DNA from: Kyrpidia spormannii
GTDB taxonomy: Bacteria; Bacillota; Bacilli; Kyrpidiales; Kyrpidiaceae
NCBI RefSeq assembly: GCF_002804065.1
Contig: NZ_CP024955.1
Coordinates: 1,550,001-1,614,000 of the forward strand
DNA length: 64,000 nt
Reading direction: 5' to 3'
Positions 61,347-64,000 of this stretch are shown here, one piece after another (the first letter of the stretch is position 1; every line of letters starts with the position of its first letter). The position numbers and the translations under genes were made by a program. Under the pieces are notes generated by a model. It was not told the origin of the DNA. It ran no database searches and saw only the letters and a list, made by a program, of their open reading frames with translations.

Positions 61347-62216
61347 TCACACGCGATCGGCGCTCTTGCCAAACAAACCGTTCGGTCGCCACAGAAGAAT
61401 CACGATTAACACAACGAAGGCGATGGCCTCTTTATAGGCCGACGAAACAAAACCGGCGCCCACCGATTCGAGGAGACCGAGAATAAAAGCACCGGCAACC
61501 GCACCAGGGACGTCAGAAAGTCCTCCGACCACCGCGGCAACAAATCCTTTCAGGCCCAAAGTAAGCCCCATATCATACGAAACCAGTGTCACCGGGGCGA
61601 TCACTGCACCGCCAAGTCCCGCAACGGACGCTCCGATGATAAAACTGAATGTGGCCATTGATCGGGCAGAGATACCCAGCAATCTCGCCGAGTCACGGTT
61701 TAACATGACAGCTCGGAGAGCGGCACCGGCGTAACTTTTCTCAAAGAAAAAGTACAGAAGTACGAACAGTACGGCCACGGCAACGAGAATGACCACGTCC
61801 TGCCGCGGAACGGCTCCGCCCATGAGATGATACGGTTGCCCGGGGAGAAACGGGGGGACAGCCCGGGGTTGACTCCCCATCAACAGTTGTCCCACAGACT
61901 GCAGCACGATGGACAGTCCGATCGTAGCAATGATCTGAACCGTTTCCGCCTGATCGCGAAGTCTGTCTAAAAAAACACGGTGCAACACCCCTCCGACGAT
62001 CGCCGCCACCACGATCGCGCCGAGAAGAGCCAGCCATGTCGGCAATCCGATTGCGAAAAACATTGCCAACGACAGTGCGCCGACGGTGGCAAAATCACCT
62101 TGCGCGAAGTTGATAAGCCCGCAGACTTTAAAAACAGTCACAAACCCCACAGCAATCAGCGCGTAAATGCCGCCCAATGCCAAGCCGGAAAGGACAAGTT
62201 GGAGCGTGTCTGCCAT
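61347..62216 (-). CDS. livH: Branched-chain amino acid-type ABC permease LivH
   Basis: The 289-residue permease begins LQLVLSGLALGGIYALIAVGF, has FAQGDFATVGAL and the coupling loop ALRAVMLNRDSARLLGI, and about eight membrane helices, as in LivH. It starts 18 bases after the truncated binding-protein gene, in one operon. The ATG at 62216 is chosen; the frame is open to 62252. Confidence 0.92.
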   Translation of the reverse strand: MADTLQLVLSGLALGGIYALIAVGFVTVFKVCGLINFAQGDFATVGALSLAMFFAIGLPTWLALLGAIVVAAIVGGVLHRVFLDRLRDQAETVQIIATIGLSIVLQSVGQLLMGSQPRAVPPFLPGQPYHLMGGAVPRQDVVILVAVAVLFVLLYFFFEKSYAGAALRAVMLNRDSARLLGISARSMATFSFIIGASVAGLGGAVIAPVTLVSYDMGLTLGLKGFVAAVVGGLSDVPGAVAGAFILGLLESVGAGFVSSAYKEAIAFVVLIVILLWRPNGLFGKSADRV

Positions 62217-62233
62217 ATCCGTCACCCTTCGAT

Positions 62234-62920
62234 TTACTGCGCGATAACCCACCGACCGTTGCGGAACTGAAGCATGGTCAAATCTTTATCGGTTAACCCG
62301 ACATGATCCTGGGGACTCAGGTGGAAAATCCCCGTTATTCCCACGACTCCATTTAAGTGTTCAATAGCATCCCGAAGTGAATCGCGAGTCACTTCGCCTT
62401 TGATGGTCTTCAATGCCTCGATGATAAGCAGGGTTGCATCGTACGCCATTCCATCGATCGGGCTCGCGTCGATATTGTATTTCGATTTATACGACTGTGC
62501 ATACGACTGGAGCACTTTCTTCTGCGGATCACTGTCCAGCAATTGATCGATCACCCAAATTTTGCTCTGGGGCTGATAAACACCTTCAGCAGCATCGGTT
62601 CCCGCCAACTCCACGAACTTGTTCGATCCCGCTCCGGAGCTGAAGAATATCGGGGTATTAAGCCCGAGTTCATGGTATCCCTTTAACACCAGTGACGCCG
62701 CAGGGGGGATCGCCCAGACCACTAGCGCATCTGGGGAGGCATTTTTTACGGATGTCAGTTGCGGCTTCATGTCGGTATCCGTCGCGCCGAACCGTTCAGA
62801 GGCTACAATCTGTATTCCATAGGATTGAGCTGTCTTTACGAATTCACTCTTTCCGCTGTCGCCGTAGGCGTTGTTCACCGACAAAAAGCCCACCCGGGTC
62901 CATCCTTTTTGTTTTAAGTA
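62234..62920 (-). pseudogene. ABC transporter substrate-binding protein, N-terminus lost to an insertion sequence
   Basis: The frame reads like the second half of a LivK-type periplasmic binding protein (YLKQKGWTRVGFLSVNNAYG, then SPDALVVWAIPPAA and PIDGMAYDATLLIIEAL). About 230 residues remain of a usual 380-400; the signal peptide and first lobe are missing. The codons upstream of about 62920 belong to the insertion sequence. A frame open to 62959 would use a start inside the element but gives no export signal, so the transporter is probably inactive. Confidence 0.85.
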
Positions 62921-64000
62921 GGGTCTGCTGAACGAATCACGGATCGGCGAATACGGCAAGGGGGCCTAACCGCAAGAGCCATCCGAAAAATGTGTACAAA
63001 AGAATGCGCAGCCGGCGCTCCAGATTCATCACCAACAGCTGCAAGGCGATGACCGTCTCGCTGGTGGTCCGCAGGCGTGCTCGAATCAAGCCAAGCCCGT
63101 ACAAACGCTTGCCTTCGCCGAACTTCCCTTCAATGGCATTGCGTTCGGCAGCGTCCTGCCGTTCCAGCCGTGCCTGCACTGCACGGTCCGCCTGCGACGG
63201 ACGGCCCAAGGGAGGACCGCTCAGGCGAATCCCGCGTTGCTTGCAGTAACGCAGATTCTCTCGATTTCGGTAGGCCTTATCGGCCAACACAGCCTCCGGA
63301 TAGCAGCCGTACCGGTCTCGGTAGGCTTCGACCGCGGCCTGCAAGGTATGACCTTCATGGAAGCCGTCCCACCCGAGGTGTTCGATCCGTGCGTACCCAT
63401 CCACCAGGCTGATCATCACTTTTGCGCCAAACTCCACATTCGCACGAGCCTTGCCACGGACGATGGGACGGACATGAGGTTGTGAGATGCTGACGATTCG
63501 GTCGTCGATTCGCCGGGCTCGCTTCCGGTACATCTCTTCCTGCTGACGGTACAATTCGTGAATGACCAACAGATCATGGTATTGTCGCCGGCTGAGCGCT
63601 TCCAGACCCACTTCGTCTCTCAGGGAGGCCAGGATCCTGAGATCCCGCGCCACAAAACGCAGTTGCTTCCCAATGGCCTTACGCAGTGCCCGTGGGCTGA
63701 CCCGGCGCTGTTTGGCCACCGCCAGATATGCCTTTCGTGCTTTCCATCGATAAGTGCGCGGCTTACGTCGGCCTGGCCGGCGCGCGGCATGCAAGACGTC
63801 AATCATGGCTTCCAGTTTCTCACGTGCCTCGTTCAACAGCGTGAGATCGGTGGGATAGGCAATGTCGGCCGGGGCACACGTGGCATCAAGCAACAGCTTG
63901 CCATGGTTCGAAGGCGTTTCTGGATCCGTCTGCGTCTTTGCAAGGTCGTCCGGCTGAGCCGATCCGGCTCCACCGTGATTGTCCAAGTCCGGATCGTTCG
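62921..64000 (-). mobile_element. IS5-type insertion sequence (right part cut by the window edge)
   Basis: The element starts near 62921, where livK homology stops; GGGTCTGCTGAACGAATCAC is the probable terminal inverted repeat. It holds one transposase gene on the minus strand and continues past 64000. The other end and the target duplication are not visible. Confidence 0.78.
62937..64000 (-). CDS. DDE transposase, IS5-like (N-terminus outside the window)
   Basis: About 354 codons are present and the frame stays open to the edge. DDE-like residues are seen in KLLLDATCAPADIAYPTD, in VLADKAYRNRENLRYC and in NAIEGKFGEGKRLYGLG. The usual N-terminal DUF772-type domain would lie further right. The stop at 62937 is 16 bases from the inner end of the element. 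Pro/Arg-rich N-terminal spacer (GRRKPRTYRWKARKAYL) is as in this IS group. Confidence 0.88.
   Translation of the reverse strand, partial: NDPDLDNHGGAGSAQPDDLAKTQTDPETPSNHGKLLLDATCAPADIAYPTDLTLLNEAREKLEAMIDVLHAARRPGRRKPRTYRWKARKAYLAVAKQRRVSPRALRKAIGKQLRFVARDLRILASLRDEVGLEALSRRQYHDLLVIHELYRQQEEMYRKRARRIDDRIVSISQPHVRPIVRGKARANVEFGAKVMISLVDGYARIEHLGWDGFHEGHTLQAAVEAYRDRYGCYPEAVLADKAYRNRENLRYCKQRGIRLSGPPLGRPSQADRAVQARLERQDAAERNAIEGKFGEGKRLYGLGLIRARLRTTSETVIALQLLVMNLERRLRILLYTFFGWLLRLGPLAVFADP

Overview
The window looks like a chromosomal segment of a spore-forming Firmicute of the Alicyclobacillaceae, most like Kyrpidia. This is an inference from GC-rich coding sequence, strong AGGAGG-type ribosome binding sites, frequent GTG/TTG starts, Bacillales gene order (qcrABC, mazG-dapB-cca-birA-panBCD, ypmA-ypmB, dnaD, lexA/yneA, spoVK-GTPase-ynbB-glnR-glnA) and sporulation genes (ylbJ, spoVK). 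No tRNA, rRNA or CRISPR array was seen.

Layout. 1-6.4 kb: menaquinol:cytochrome c reductase (qcrABC), a YitT protein, a YkvI-type transporter, uppP and ylbJ. 6.5-13.7 kb: mazG, dapB, cca, birA, then panBCD behind a structured leader, and a TPR protein. 13.8-19.8 kb: rex, a LigD-type end-joining ligase and polymerase separated by one in-frame UGA, a GH130 phosphorylase, and two methylthioadenosine salvage genes (mtnA, mtaD). 20.1-24 kb: ypmA, ypmB, an unknown membrane protein, a short FtsH-like protease and dnaD.

24.2-44.5 kb is an accessory nitrogen-fixation region: a ferredoxin, an XRE-type regulator with molybdate ABC genes (modABC), a sulfide:quinone oxidoreductase with a 45-codon companion ORF, and the nif cluster nifB-nifV-nifS-(winged-helix regulator)-nifHDKENX-(DUF269)-hesA-(35-codon ORF)-nifW-nifZ. 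Together these supply molybdenum, a possible electron carrier, homocitrate, sulfur, the FeMo-cofactor assembly machinery and nitrogenase. Sites resembling the GlnR/TnrA consensus lie before nifB and nifH. Two more lie before glnR at 50.6 kb, so one nitrogen regulator may control glutamine synthetase and nitrogenase together.

44.6-48.6 kb: an AT-richer patch of unknown lipoprotein genes, a DsbA-family protein, yneA with SOS boxes, a decayed TnpB fragment, lexA, and a stand-alone cytochrome c whose heme domain nearly duplicates the QcrC tail. 48.7-53.7 kb (minus strand): glnA, glnR, ynbB, a GTPase and spoVK. 53.8-64 kb (minus strand): a metallo-beta-lactamase-fold hydrolase, an aromatic catabolism set (homogentisate dioxygenase, FAH-family hydrolase, flavin reductase, luciferase-like monooxygenase) and a branched-chain-amino-acid-type ABC transporter with fused ATPases. 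An insertion sequence that runs off the right edge has removed the N-terminal part of its binding protein.
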